A stretch of DNA of 50,971 nt from Deltaproteobacteria bacterium. Lineage in GTDB: Bacteria; Desulfobacterota; Desulfarculia; Adiutricales; Adiutricaceae. The notes below the pieces were generated by a model. That model was not told the DNA's origin. It saw only the letters and a list, made by a program, of their open reading frames with translations, and did no database searches. Each line of letters begins with the position of its first letter. Position 1 is the first letter of the stretch. Location: positions 1 through 50,971 of the forward strand of contig JAISRZ010000145.1 in the NCBI GenBank assembly GCA_031273455.1. The letters run 5' to 3'. Positions 18,334-27,044 of this stretch are shown here, piece after piece. The position numbers were made by a program, and so were the translations under genes.

Positions 18334-20040
18334 ATGCCTCATAGTCCGTTTAACTCACCTGGCCGTCTTTATGGCCTCCTTACTCTAATCATATTGTTGA
18401 TGTCTTTTTTCGTGGGGCCAGCGAAGTCTCTGGCCCAAACTCGACCGCCAGGGGTTCCCGACATTGGGGCGGCCACCCGAGAAGCCCTGGAAGCTCGGCC
18501 CACGCCTACGCCCCGGCGGGAGGATCCAGGTCTCGGCGAGGAGACCCCAACTAAAATCCCTGAATCCACCGGCGGGGCCACCATGTTGGTCCGGGAATTT
18601 AGGTTGGAGGACATTCCTTATCTTAAAGAGGCTGAGGTTCAAGAGGTTTTACAACCCTTCACCAATAAAGAGCTGACTTACGCGAAGATTGAGGAGGCTA
18701 TTAATAGGGTCTCTGAGTTGTACCGGGAGAAAGGCTATCCCGCGGTTAAAGTCTACTTACCGCCCCAAGATGGAACCGATGGGATTATTGTTCTAAAGGC
18801 TTTGGTGGGCTCTTATGGGTCTAATTCTTTACAGAACAATTCTTTGGTGACCGATTGGCTGGTTAAAGGGTTCATTGACGCCAACTTCCCTAAGGGGCGA
18901 CCGGTTAAGCGTCAAGATCTAGAAAGGATGGTCTTATTAATCGGCGATCTGCCAGGGGCGGCTTTACCTAAATTAAGCATGGGGGCCGGGTCGGCTCCGG
19001 GGACCACTGATTTTTTCGTTGAGGTCCCGAAAGGCGAGCGGTTTAAGGGTTTTTTTTCCAGCGACAATATGGGGTCCTACTACACCGGTCGTTGGCGTTT
19101 TATGACCGGGGTCGATGTTTTATCGCCCTTTAACTTGGGCGATAAACTATCCGTTTTTGGCCTAACCACGGAAACCCAAGAGCTTAATAGCTTGGCCTTT
19201 AACTACGAGTTACCTTTAAACGCCAGCGGTTTACGCCTTAACCTAGGTTATTCCGCGGTTTACTACCGCTTAGGTCAGGATTATGAGGACCTGGAGTTCA
19301 CCGGTCGCTCCAAGATCCTGGAAGCCACCTTAAGTTACCCCATCATTCGGGCGGCTAACCAGAACTTATACCTATCTTTTAACCTGGCTTATAAAAGTAT
19401 GGAGGAAAGATACGGGGTCTTTGACTTTGAGCAAAAAGATCACGCGACGGTGGGTAAATTCGGCTTAACTTATGAGCGCTGGTCGACTCTCTTTGGTAAA
19501 CCCCTCTACACAAGGTTCGGGGGAAAGCTGACCTATGGCAACTTTCGGGCGGCTGACGAGAACGAGGACACTGATGGGGCTTTCGCTTACGCCAACTTGG
19601 AGTTTATGGCCAGCCTAGCCTTGGCCGAAAAATGGACCTTAAGCTTAGCGGCCTCCGGGCAGAAGGCCATCGATCGACCGCTCGATTCGGTGGAGCAGTT
19701 TAGCGTCACGGGAGCCAATGGCGTCAAAGCCTATCGAGAATCTATTAGCGGCGACAATGGGTACGTGGTTAACGGGGAAATTCGTTACCGGCTCCCCAGT
19801 ATAGGCGTGGTGGACCATTATATCGGGGCTTTCGGGGATTATGGTTACTGGCGCCGGGAAAAGAGGATTTCCGGCCTTTTAAACTCGGACTCTTTGGCGG
19901 ACGTGGGTTTAAGTTACTACCTAAACTTACCCCATTTTTCGCTTAAGACCCAACTGGTTCACGCGGTCGGCCCTTATCCAGAGGAGGTCCGGAAAGACTC
20001 GGAAACTTATCTATCCGTTATGGCGGTCGTCTCCTTTTAA
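18334..20040 (+). CDS. Two-partner secretion outer-membrane transporter (TpsB), copy 2
   Basis: 568 residues, clearly paralogous to the protein at 11539 over its full length. Signal peptide about 1-34 (KSLAQ); the same plug-like motif PDIGAATREALEARPTP; POTRA domains about 80-230 starting LVREFRLEDIPYL; barrel to the end. The loop-6 equivalent reads GVKAYRESISGDNGYV (V464-K465-A466-Y467) and the strand motif FGDYG (500-504). As in copy 1, lysine replaces the arginine of VRGY/VRAY. It lies 123 bp downstream of tpsA and is probably its direct partner; copy 1 may serve another exoprotein or be a redundant duplicate. AAAGGAA precedes the start. Confidence 0.92.
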   Translation: MPHSPFNSPGRLYGLLTLIILLMSFFVGPAKSLAQTRPPGVPDIGAATREALEARPTPTPRREDPGLGEETPTKIPESTGGATMLVREFRLEDIPYLKEAEVQEVLQPFTNKELTYAKIEEAINRVSELYREKGYPAVKVYLPPQDGTDGIIVLKALVGSYGSNSLQNNSLVTDWLVKGFIDANFPKGRPVKRQDLERMVLLIGDLPGAALPKLSMGAGSAPGTTDFFVEVPKGERFKGFFSSDNMGSYYTGRWRFMTGVDVLSPFNLGDKLSVFGLTTETQELNSLAFNYELPLNASGLRLNLGYSAVYYRLGQDYEDLEFTGRSKILEATLSYPIIRAANQNLYLSFNLAYKSMEERYGVFDFEQKDHATVGKFGLTYERWSTLFGKPLYTRFGGKLTYGNFRAADENEDTDGAFAYANLEFMASLALAEKWTLSLAASGQKAIDRPLDSVEQFSVTGANGVKAYRESISGDNGYVVNGEIRYRLPSIGVVDHYIGAFGDYGYWRREKRISGLLNSDSLADVGLSYYLNLPHFSLKTQLVHAVGPYPEEVRKDSETYLSVMAVVSF

Positions 20041-20259
20041 AGGTGGCGATGGGTTTTTTTCGCGGAATAGGCGTAATTTGGCATAAATTGAACGCTTATT
20101 TGTAACGTTTAAAAAGTCTAAAAGTCTTGCGCCCTAAAAGATGGGCCGCTAAAATAATTAAATTATTATTCCCCGTTTTCTAAAATAGGGTCTTTACCGG
20201 GCCTTTATAAAGGGTATTACCACTAGATTTTAGATAAATAAGCTCTTCCCTATCTTCTT

Positions 20260-20289
20260 GGCTAGGCGGTCATTTCTGACCGCCTAGCC
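20260..20289 (+). terminator. Strong hairpin after tpsB2
   Basis: Perfect 13-bp stem GGCTAGGCGGTCA / TGACCGCCTAGCC with a TTTC loop. The run of T after it is absent, so it may work as a transcript 3' end or processing barrier. Confidence 0.75.
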
Positions 20290-20305
20290 TAACCATATCA
20301 TAAAA

Positions 20306-20353
20306 AAATCGCCCAGATATGATGTCGCTCCTTTTACGGGTAAAGGGCGATTT
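20306..20353 (+). promoter_or_regulatory. Long hairpin upstream of tonB2
   Basis: AAATCGCCC (20306-20314) pairs with GGGCGATTT (20345-20353), with CTTTTAC and GTAAAG able to pair inside. Directly behind the hairpin at 20260-20289, it could be a second terminator (T-rich 3' flank TATTCGTTTG) or a leader structure. Confidence 0.45.
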
Positions 20354-20479
20354 ATTCGTTTGTTAAAAGATGTAATTGTATAAGGTCCAAAGGCTAACAA
20401 CCTAAAAAAAACTAATAAATTACGCTGACCTTACGCGGTCGAAGTTTTTTTGGGTTTTAACGAACCTTAAAGGACAATC

Positions 20480-20542
20480 ATGGACCAGTTAGAGTTGAGC
20501 TTTACCAAAGTAGCGGCTCAAACCATAAAGTCGGACAAATGA
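20480..20542 (+). pseudogene. 20-codon exbD remnant/minigene coupled to tonB2
   Basis: ATG at 20480 opens a 20-residue frame MDQLELSFTKVAAQTIKSDK. Its last 15 residues align with the end of the ExbD at 9562 ([14 protein letters not shown]), and it stops in an ATGA overlap with tonB2 exactly as exbD does with tonB1. The rest of exbD is gone. AAAGGA lies 6 nt before the ATG, so the fragment is probably translated and may act as a leader peptide that couples ribosomes into tonB2. It cannot provide ExbD function because the membrane helix is missing. Confidence 0.75.
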
Positions 20543-21255
20543 CTACGCTAACTACCCCTAGAAACCAAACACGCGTCATTGATCTCCCGAAAAGCTTCGG
20601 CATTTCCGGGTTGGCTCACGCTCTAGTAATCGCGGCCTTCCTCTTGACCCAACACGTCTTAACGTCCATCCCGCCTACGGAGGTGGAGAGCCTTCAGATC
20701 GATCTCTTTGGCTTACTTAGCGACCGTCAAGTGGAAGAGAACCTGGTCCAGCCCGAGCCGGAAGAGCTCCCGCCAATGGTGGAAAACGTCCCGGAGCCGG
20801 AACCGATTCCCCAAGAGCCCCCGCCAATGACCCCGGAAACGGTGGTGGTCGAAAAAGAGCCCTTGCCCACGCCCACGCCGAAACCTAAACCGGTCCGGCG
20901 CCTGGCCCCTAAACCAAGAAACGACACCCCGCAAGTCCAACAAACTATTAGCCAAAAGCAGTTGGAAGCCACCATTATGCGGCAATACACCCAGGAAATG
21001 GCCCGAAAGATCCGGGCGAATATTGTTTACCCGCCCGAGTCTAAGTTAAAGGGCCACACCGGCGAGGCCAAAATCGCCTTTATCATCTTGGAAAGCGGGC
21101 GACTAAAGCCCAATTCGGTTAAGGTCAATAAATCCAGTGGCCACAAAGAATTGGACCAAGCGGCTATGCGGGCGGTCCAGTCCGTGGGGGTTTTCCCCAA
21201 GCCCCCGAAATTGATTGACGGGGTTATCGCTATCCATTTTAGTAAAGATAGTTAG
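20539..21255 (+). CDS. TonB-like energy transducer (copy 2)
   Basis: 238 residues with the same order as copy 1: cytoplasmic N-terminus, membrane helix (about 22-42), juxtamembrane VESLQIDLFGLLSDRQVEEN, Pro-rich spacer (about 72-120) and TonB C-terminal domain (about 145-238) with YPPESKLKGHTGEAKIAFII, SSGHKELDQAAMRAV and FPKPPKLID. The start overlaps the stop of the 20-codon exbD remnant. With no exbB or complete exbD beside it, this TonB would depend on the energiser at 9138-9945 or one elsewhere. Its position after tpsB2 mirrors tonB1 before tpsB1, as if a tonB-tpsB cassette had duplicated around tpsA. Confidence 0.92.
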   Translation: MTTLTTPRNQTRVIDLPKSFGISGLAHALVIAAFLLTQHVLTSIPPTEVESLQIDLFGLLSDRQVEENLVQPEPEELPPMVENVPEPEPIPQEPPPMTPETVVVEKEPLPTPTPKPKPVRRLAPKPRNDTPQVQQTISQKQLEATIMRQYTQEMARKIRANIVYPPESKLKGHTGEAKIAFIILESGRLKPNSVKVNKSSGHKELDQAAMRAVQSVGVFPKPPKLIDGVIAIHFSKDS

Positions 21256-21437
21256 ACTTTAGGAACTAATAGGCAAAATAATTGAGGGTATCGAAGTCTC
21301 AAAAAGTCTTTTGACGCCCTTGGCCTCGCTTTAAGGCGGGTCTTTAAGACCCTAACCTTAACACCTTCGCTTAACACAACTTTAGTTACAACTTATAATA
21401 TAATATGCTGCATTAAATTATAAATAAATATTAGATT

Positions 21438-21469
21438 ATATGGGTATAGCGTTCACGGGAACTTTTAAC
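21438..21469 (+). repeat. Left terminal inverted repeat of the MITE-like element
   Basis: 32 bp, perfect match to the reverse complement of 22009-22040. It includes the outer copy of the subterminal motif CACGGGAACT (21454-21463). Confidence 0.92.
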
Positions 21470-21637
21470 ATTAATATTCGATCACGGGAACTCACGAGTA
21501 TATAAGAACTTTTTATCACCCTCTCACTAGAAGGCCTGATTTTCAAGGGGTCTAGCGGATAGCACCAGCTTTTCCTTGTTGGACTTGGCTGATGACAAGC
21601 AAAGGGTTATGGTACCACGGAGTTGTAAAGCCAATAG

Positions 21638-21653
21638 TGGCACAGAATTTGCT
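21638..21653 (+). promoter_or_regulatory. Sigma-54-like promoter match inside the MITE-like element (1)
   Basis: TGGCACAGAATTTGCT fits TGGCAC-N5-TTGCT with correct spacing. It points right, toward the second match and the 3' end of the helicase gene (antisense). No supported gene follows, so function is uncertain. Confidence 0.35.
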
Positions 21654-21730
21654 TAAAGCCATTATCTATTAAATTTTTGATGGTTGGCGTAAAAATTGCT
21701 TTGAGATATATGCAATACGCAATATACAAT

Positions 21731-21746
21731 TGGCATGAATATTGCT
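21731..21746 (+). promoter_or_regulatory. Sigma-54-like promoter match inside the MITE-like element (2)
   Basis: TGGCATGAATATTGCT fits TGGCAYG-N4-TTGCT with correct spacing, 93 bp after the first match and in the same direction. It has no CT tract behind it, unlike the matches at 14335 and 50938. Confidence 0.4.
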
Positions 21747-22008
21747 GTCATTCTAAACTCTATACTGTTTGTGCCTTTCCTAGATATCACTATTTGGAAT
21801 GTAGGACTAAAACAGTGGAGTGTCAAGATTTATTTCATCTCCTTCAACAACTGAATTTGTTTGTTCAGGAGAGTTTTCTATGAGACATTCGCGAATAATT
21901 GGCGACGTTTGTAAGGCTTGTTCTACAAGCTGGAAGAATAGTTTCCCACGATTTTTAGACTTTCGATGGTTAAACCTAATAAAGAAGTTCCCGTCAACGA
22001 TAACGATC

Positions 22009-22040
22009 GTTAAAAGTTCCCGTGAACGCTATACCCATAT
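22009..22040 (-). repeat. Right terminal inverted repeat of the MITE-like element
   Basis: 32 bp, perfect inverted match to 21438-21469, with the outer AGTTCCCGTG at 22015-22024 and the inner copy 29 bp to the left. Confidence 0.92.
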
Positions 22041-22072
22041 TAGATTAATAATAAATAAAATAATTGGACTGG

Positions 22073-25000
22073 TTATTTATGAATTTGAACATCCACTGCG
22101 CTATCTTCACTTCGAACTTCATAAAGTTTTTCAGGTTTTCCGTATACATTAACCAACTGATGGCTAGTGGAAAATGAATTATCTTCAATATAAGTAGAAC
22201 TACCAAAAATCAGCTCTTCAATAATCGGTGAAAGATGCTCAATAGAACTAAGCTGTTCTTTGCAGAGCTTTTCGACTTTTTTAATAAGAGTAAGGTTTTC
22301 AACATTTTCAGTGTTATCGTCCGGCATTAGGACAATAAGATGATCCCTAGCCCGGCTGATTGAAACATTGACAATATTTAGCTTGTTAAGGAACATATCC
22401 TTATGCCTAGATATTTTAGGCGGTGGGTTGAAAAGAGCGATGATGACATCGCACTCGTCACCTTGGAAACCGTGGATAGTTCCGACTTGGACATCCACGC
22501 TTTTAGGAAAAACCGCTGAAGTCATGAGCTTGTCAATTAGGTCAGCTTGGGCTCGATAAGGGGCGATGAGGCCAAGGTGAAAGACTTCGCCATCATTGAC
22601 AGATTCTAGACGTGAGGCGAGAAACTTCACAAACTCAAAGGCAAACAAAGCTGAGTAGATTTGATAAGGAGTTTTGCTAAGTAGCTTTTTAGGTCTGTAG
22701 ATACTTTCATATTTGCTTACAGGAAATTTAATAATATTTAGAGGTTTAAGGTCAAATAAATCACCAATTGGCAGTGGTCGATGACTATCTTTTGAGCGGT
22801 TGTGCTTTAAGACTCCCCCATAAGCGAACCTACTGAAGATCTCGCCTATTACGGGAACGCTTCGGTACTGAGTGGTTAATAACGTGACTTTATATTTATG
22901 AGGAATTGTTGTTGGATTGGTGAATGAATTAAGTCCCACCATTGTGTAAATATTTTCGTCTTTCCAGGTGTCTACAGAGGTAATCGGCTCGATTTGGAAC
23001 GGATCGCCTGATATAATAAACATAAAAGGAGTCTTCTTATAGAGCGGATAAATGATATTAGCTAGAGGTACCATCGATGCCTCATCGATGAAAATATAAT
23101 CCCATTTTAAACCGCTCAAATGAAGCCGTGTTTCATAATCAGGTAAGAAATAATCATAGGGGAAGCGAGCTATCGTTGTGACAGTGACATTCCTTGGAAA
23201 TGCGCGAATATCGAAAGTCTTATCCCTGAAAACGCCACTCTTTTCTATGGCGCTGTCGTTTGTTGTACCAAAGCGGACCAGCCAATTAAGGTAACTTTTA
23301 TCTGAGCCTGCGCATTCTATTAAACGGTTAACGATAACATCCGCTGACTTGTTCGTAGGCGTTAAGACTAGAACCTTAAAGTCAGGCTCTGTCATCATTA
23401 GCTGTAAAATTTGCTTAGCGACAAAAGTTGTTTTGCCTGTTCCAGGAGGACCGAAAACGAACTCAATTTTCTCGCACAGGTTGGCCCGCATATCAAAATC
23501 ATCTTTGAATTTTTCGTCTTGTCCGAGCTTAATAAGAGCATTACGAAGTTCCTCAATTAGGAACACAGGGTTTCGGTATGTAATTTTCGCTTCAATGACA
23601 GACGCAAGATCAACACCCTCTATTTCAGCGTTGGTGCGTAGTTTAGCTCTGAGGGTGTAAGATTTGACGTTAACCACCTCAACGGCGACTTTAATAGGCG
23701 TTCGTGAGGCGAAGCTCAGTTCCAGAGGAATGTCGGATAGGTCTTCCATCGATTGAGGAATCGAGCGGCTTGGATGTTTCAGGACTAGAGTTCGTAATGT
23801 ACCGGCTTCTCGTTCGACTTTAGCGAAAGATATAGATATTTCCTGGTTTTTAGAGTTTTTCTCACCACTGTTTAGTGATTCTAGTTCTAAAAGAGCGTTA
23901 AACCACCCAAAAGTATAAGTTCCACAGTCCAGGGCTTTTTGCTTTAAATCCTCAAGACGAGCGATTTCATTAATAGCGAGCTCAGCTTGATCTTTGACCT
24001 TTTCGATTATCTTGTTGATGTCAACCGGTGGCTTAGAATAATAGTCCTCATCGGTTGGAGCTTCATCAGTAAAACTATCAGGCGTGGATGGATCAATTGT
24101 CCTGGGAGAAGCCGTCCGTTTCAAGATGTCATTAAGGACGCGTTTTATTGACTTATTGTTTTTAGTCTGAGAGTCAGACGTTGGTTTATCGGAAGGCGCG
24201 GAACCACCGGGCTTATCAGTAATATCAGTAATATCGGTATTATCGGTATTATCGGTCTTATCATTGTCATCGATGGGGGTTGGTATTAGCTTATTGGGAT
24301 TTTTCTTATTCGCGAATTCTAATAAAGCTTGCCGTTGTTCTTCGTCAGATAATCCCAACTGTGCGCCTAAAGAAATGATATCTGAGGGTTGATTGACAGT
24401 TGAATTAATCTGAATACCTAAGAAACTAATGAGAGCCAAAGCTTCGGGGCTTGAAGCGTCATATTTAGGATTTAGCGTTTGAACTGTAAGATTTTGTGGC
24501 GAAACAAATATGTTATCAATATTAAGTAGCCACGGTTGGTGGCGAAGGCGCTTAGAGTCTCTTGAATCGAATGTGTCAGCCTTGCTTTTATTACGAACTA
24601 CATAAGTGCTATTCATCACTAATTCAGATTTAAGTGATGACGAAGAACCAATTGATTTAATTATTGCGAGTAGTTGATTCCATACCATGAAAGATAATTC
24701 GGTTCTTTGAGCTTTTTGGTTTTTTTCAGTTGAAATAATCTGTTCAATTATTTCGTGGCATCCATCTAAATATCTTTCAGTCCATTTTTCAGTATTATTC
24801 TTCTTTTTTGATGATGGAGATTTTTGAAAAGTAATTATTGCCGCCAAATCATGGTCAATTTCTCTGGATAGAAATTGCGGGGAGTCATTAACTCCAAGGT
24901 CAATGAAAAATTTGATAAGGTCTTCGCGCTTATCATCACCAAGTAATTGTAGATACTCATCAAAGCAAACAAATTGTGTATCCGGTTTTGCGGAAAACCA

Positions 25001-27013
25001 TGATAATAAATGACCAAGTGGAAGATATTTGTTTATTGGATCAGATAAATATTGTTTATCAATATTTTGACGGTGGCATAAAATAAACTTATACCCTTTT
25101 AATAAATTAATGAACGAAATAGCTTCTTTATCTGAACAAGATAAATAATAATTAAAGAACTTCTTAAAATGCGGTTTAATATCAATATATTCGGAGTTCC
25201 CGTCATAAAGAGGAAGTATATTATTATATATTTGATCGCGTAAAGATGGCTCATTTAGCCCGAAGCGTCTGAGAAAGTCAAGCGTACAAGAGTCCTGCAG
25301 AAGAGAATCATGAATGGTTCTAAAACCGCCATCACCTCCAGATGGAAGAAACAGCACGGGTTGCCCTTTAGCGTCGAACGCTTTGGCGGCTTTACCTTCA
25401 GAATCAAGAAAAATAGGTTTTGTCTTAACGCGTTTAGTGCGGTCGGCGTTGTCAGAGATGAACTTGTAGAAAGAATGAAGCCACGAGAAATCCTGAGCTT
25501 CAATAAATGATTCATTAATCAAATCAATTAAAGTATTTTCAGTAACATAATTTTTGATAATTGAATTAATATATTCAAATATTTTACTATTAATGCCTGA
25601 TTTATAAGTATTAAGAGATGGAAATCCCCATTTCGCGTTAGCGTTCCCCGTCAAGGAGGCCAATTGGGCGTTTGAAAACATTTTGGTAATTAGGAGATTT
25701 TCGGATCCGCCCCAATACGCGTCTGAAGATGTCACATAACTATTATCAAAACTCGGAATAATTTGATGGTTTTCAAAAGATTCCTTTATAGCTTTAAAGA
25801 ATGGTTTAAATGAAATCGCGTCTTTACTTTCGATATCGCCAAAAATACTATCGTCGTATGGCAAGATATCAATAATATTATCATCTATAAGGGGTTTTGA
25901 TTGGGACAATCCAATATCACGCAGATAAACAAAACTGTCAGCCGTCAAGTTAGAGAGCGATGATATCATGTGAAGGTTATGTCGATCTCTGGCTTTAATA
26001 TTCTCGCGACTGTCTGTGAGCAGGAATGGGGCATTAATAATGAAGTTTAAGCCAGTAACTTCTTTAGTCGGAAAAAAACTAAACGCGCAATTTTTTTTTG
26101 GCGTTAATTTTCCATCATTATTAAAAAAGAATCCAACCGAGAATTTATTCTGGTTATCATCACTACGAGTAAATAACCATAGACTATTATTATCAATTAT
26201 ATCATGGTTTTTAATATTGTTATTAGAGAGTGTAATTAAATTTGCAGTAGTATCACCAAAATAGCGACTTTCTACGATTTCCTTTAGATAAAATCCATAA
26301 TATACGTCTGAAATCTCATATTTAATATTTTTTAGGTTTGAAAAAAATGGAAAAGGGCAGTTAGAAGAGCGTAGCTTATCCGATGAAATCTCATATTTAA
26401 TATTTTTTAGGTTTGTAAGAAATAGAATAGGGTAGTTCAAAGAGTGTAACTTATCCAAGATATCTTCAAAAGACTCTTCAGGACTCAGTTTATCGTGGTT
26501 GAACGGAAAGACAAACAGGGTTTCATCGTCCAGTCTATCTGGAAAGTCTTCATTAACGCGAATTGGCACTATGAACCGCTCGAGTTTGAAAAAAACATCG
26601 GGGTCATAGATGTAAGGTGTCGAGGTATACTGAAAAACTGCTTTAAAACCCACGCCAAATTTTCCAATGGTAGCGTCACTTTTATTTGACGCGCCGACAG
26701 CTGATATTGCGTTAATGTCACCAAGAGCGCCACGCATAATGTCTTCAGATTCAGTTAAAGGATTGGAAACTGAGAAGCGGCGTGTTCCGTTATGGGCAAA
26801 CACAAGTTTATCGTCAAACAACTTAAAACGAGCTGAAGTAGCTTTAGCGTCTTCAGCGTTTTGAAGTAGTTCATATATAAAATGGGCTTGATCAGAGTAT
26901 TTATCAATTACTGATTTTATAACTCCCTGTAGGCGAAAAGAATTAAGAGCATTTGCTGATTCTTCAGCGTTTTTAGTTAATTCTGAGAAATATTTTTCCT
27001 GTTGCTCATTCAT
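22073..27013 (-). CDS. Sacsin-like HATPase fused to SF1 helicase, candidate defence protein
   Basis: 1646 residues. The N-terminus (about 30-340) resembles sacsin-type GHKL ATPases: YSDQAHFIYELLQNAEDA supplies the Mg-binding Asn, and ASNKSDATIGKFGVGFKAVF the lid glycines. A long middle of unknown fold follows, with a low-complexity Thr/Asp linker near 925. The C-terminal part (about 1180-1580) is an SF1 helicase of the AAA_11/AAA_12 type: Walker A FGPPGTGKTTF, Walker B YIFIDEASM, GDPFQIEPI, LTTQYRSVP, VGTIHGFQGDECDVI and VSISRARDHL. Such fusions occur in restriction-like and other anti-phage conflict systems. It follows the RecD-like gene by 31 bp. It is much more AT-rich than surrounding core genes, which suggests transfer. 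An internal 75-bp tandem duplication is present. Confidence 0.85.
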   Translation of the reverse strand: MNEQQEKYFSELTKNAEESANALNSFRLQGVIKSVIDKYSDQAHFIYELLQNAEDAKATSARFKLFDDKLVFAHNGTRRFSVSNPLTESEDIMRGALGDINAISAVGASNKSDATIGKFGVGFKAVFQYTSTPYIYDPDVFFKLERFIVPIRVNEDFPDRLDDETLFVFPFNHDKLSPEESFEDILDKLHSLNYPILFLTNLKNIKYEISSDKLRSSNCPFPFFSNLKNIKYEISDVYYGFYLKEIVESRYFGDTTANLITLSNNNIKNHDIIDNNSLWLFTRSDDNQNKFSVGFFFNNDGKLTPKKNCAFSFFPTKEVTGLNFIINAPFLLTDSRENIKARDRHNLHMISSLSNLTADSFVYLRDIGLSQSKPLIDDNIIDILPYDDSIFGDIESKDAISFKPFFKAIKESFENHQIIPSFDNSYVTSSDAYWGGSENLLITKMFSNAQLASLTGNANAKWGFPSLNTYKSGINSKIFEYINSIIKNYVTENTLIDLINESFIEAQDFSWLHSFYKFISDNADRTKRVKTKPIFLDSEGKAAKAFDAKGQPVLFLPSGGDGGFRTIHDSLLQDSCTLDFLRRFGLNEPSLRDQIYNNILPLYDGNSEYIDIKPHFKKFFNYYLSCSDKEAISFINLLKGYKFILCHRQNIDKQYLSDPINKYLPLGHLLSWFSAKPDTQFVCFDEYLQLLGDDKREDLIKFFIDLGVNDSPQFLSREIDHDLAAIITFQKSPSSKKKNNTEKWTERYLDGCHEIIEQIISTEKNQKAQRTELSFMVWNQLLAIIKSIGSSSSLKSELVMNSTYVVRNKSKADTFDSRDSKRLRHQPWLLNIDNIFVSPQNLTVQTLNPKYDASSPEALALISFLGIQINSTVNQPSDIISLGAQLGLSDEEQRQALLEFANKKNPNKLIPTPIDDNDKTDNTDNTDITDITDKPGGSAPSDKPTSDSQTKNNKSIKRVLNDILKRTASPRTIDPSTPDSFTDEAPTDEDYYSKPPVDINKIIEKVKDQAELAINEIARLEDLKQKALDCGTYTFGWFNALLELESLNSGEKNSKNQEISISFAKVEREAGTLRTLVLKHPSRSIPQSMEDLSDIPLELSFASRTPIKVAVEVVNVKSYTLRAKLRTNAEIEGVDLASVIEAKITYRNPVFLIEELRNALIKLGQDEKFKDDFDMRANLCEKIEFVFGPPGTGKTTFVAKQILQLMMTEPDFKVLVLTPTNKSADVIVNRLIECAGSDKSYLNWLVRFGTTNDSAIEKSGVFRDKTFDIRAFPRNVTVTTIARFPYDYFLPDYETRLHLSGLKWDYIFIDEASMVPLANIIYPLYKKTPFMFIISGDPFQIEPITSVDTWKDENIYTMVGLNSFTNPTTIPHKYKVTLLTTQYRSVPVIGEIFSRFAYGGVLKHNRSKDSHRPLPIGDLFDLKPLNIIKFPVSKYESIYRPKKLLSKTPYQIYSALFAFEFVKFLASRLESVNDGEVFHLGLIAPYRAQADLIDKLMTSAVFPKSVDVQVGTIHGFQGDECDVIIALFNPPPKISRHKDMFLNKLNIVNVSISRARDHLIVLMPDDNTENVENLTLIKKVEKLCKEQLSSIEHLSPIIEELIFGSSTYIEDNSFSTSHQLVNVYGKPEKLYEVRSEDSAVDVQIHK
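24213..24257 (-). repeat. 9-bp coding minisatellite in the linker of the ATPase-helicase
   Basis: Five 9-bp units of the type ttatcggta/atatcagta encode a Thr-Asp-Asn/Ile ladder on the minus strand. Unit changes keep the frame and only alter linker length between the ATPase-containing and helicase modules. Confidence 0.85.
26310..26415 (-). repeat. 75-bp tandem duplication inside the ATPase domain region
   Basis: The 31-mer beginning gaaatctcatatttaatatt occurs at 26310-26340 and 26385-26415, and the intervening sequences are also related, giving period 75 bp (25 residues). The protein shows NLKNIKYEIS twice. The sequence between is diverged, so it is not very recent. Confidence 0.85.
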
Positions 27014-27044
27014 TATAGTTCTTTCACGTGATATGTATTGATTG

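Larger units (their letters stand above)
20041..20479. other. Intergenic region between tpsB2 and the exbD remnant
   Basis: 439 bp with two hairpins (20260-20289 and 20306-20353). Only the last 20 codons of an exbD-like gene survive at its right edge. No exbB-like or further exbD coding is recognisable in it, so the ancestral energiser genes have been lost almost completely. Confidence 0.55.
21439..22037. mobile_element. MITE-like non-autonomous transposable element (~600 bp)
   Basis: Perfect 32-bp inverted repeats at 21438-21469 and 22009-22040 (motif GGGTATAGCGTTCACGGGAAC) bound about 600 bp. Each end has a second copy of CACGGGAACT/AGTTCCCGT exactly 29 bp inward (21483-21492 and 21986-21995). 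The 10-mer TATTAGATTA flanks both ends (21429-21438 and 22038-22047) and reads as a target-site duplication; its last bases overlap the repeat ends, so the true length may be 8-10 bp. No intact transposase lies inside. A 12-bp palindrome TAACGATCGTTA lies at 22001-22012. The insertion sits 25-35 bp beyond the stop of the helicase gene. I cannot assign the transposase family. Confidence 0.85.
21256..22072. other. Gene-free region containing a MITE-like element
   Basis: Mostly occupied by the element at 21439-22037. Frames at 21677-21883 and 21820-22152 are open but show no recognisable protein; the second runs out of the element into the antisense strand of the next gene, so neither is called. 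Confidence 0.6.

Noticed and set aside
21677..22152. Two overlapping plus-strand frames in and beyond the MITE-like element
   Set aside because: No transposase motif; the second continues as antisense of the helicase gene, as expected for a chance frame.
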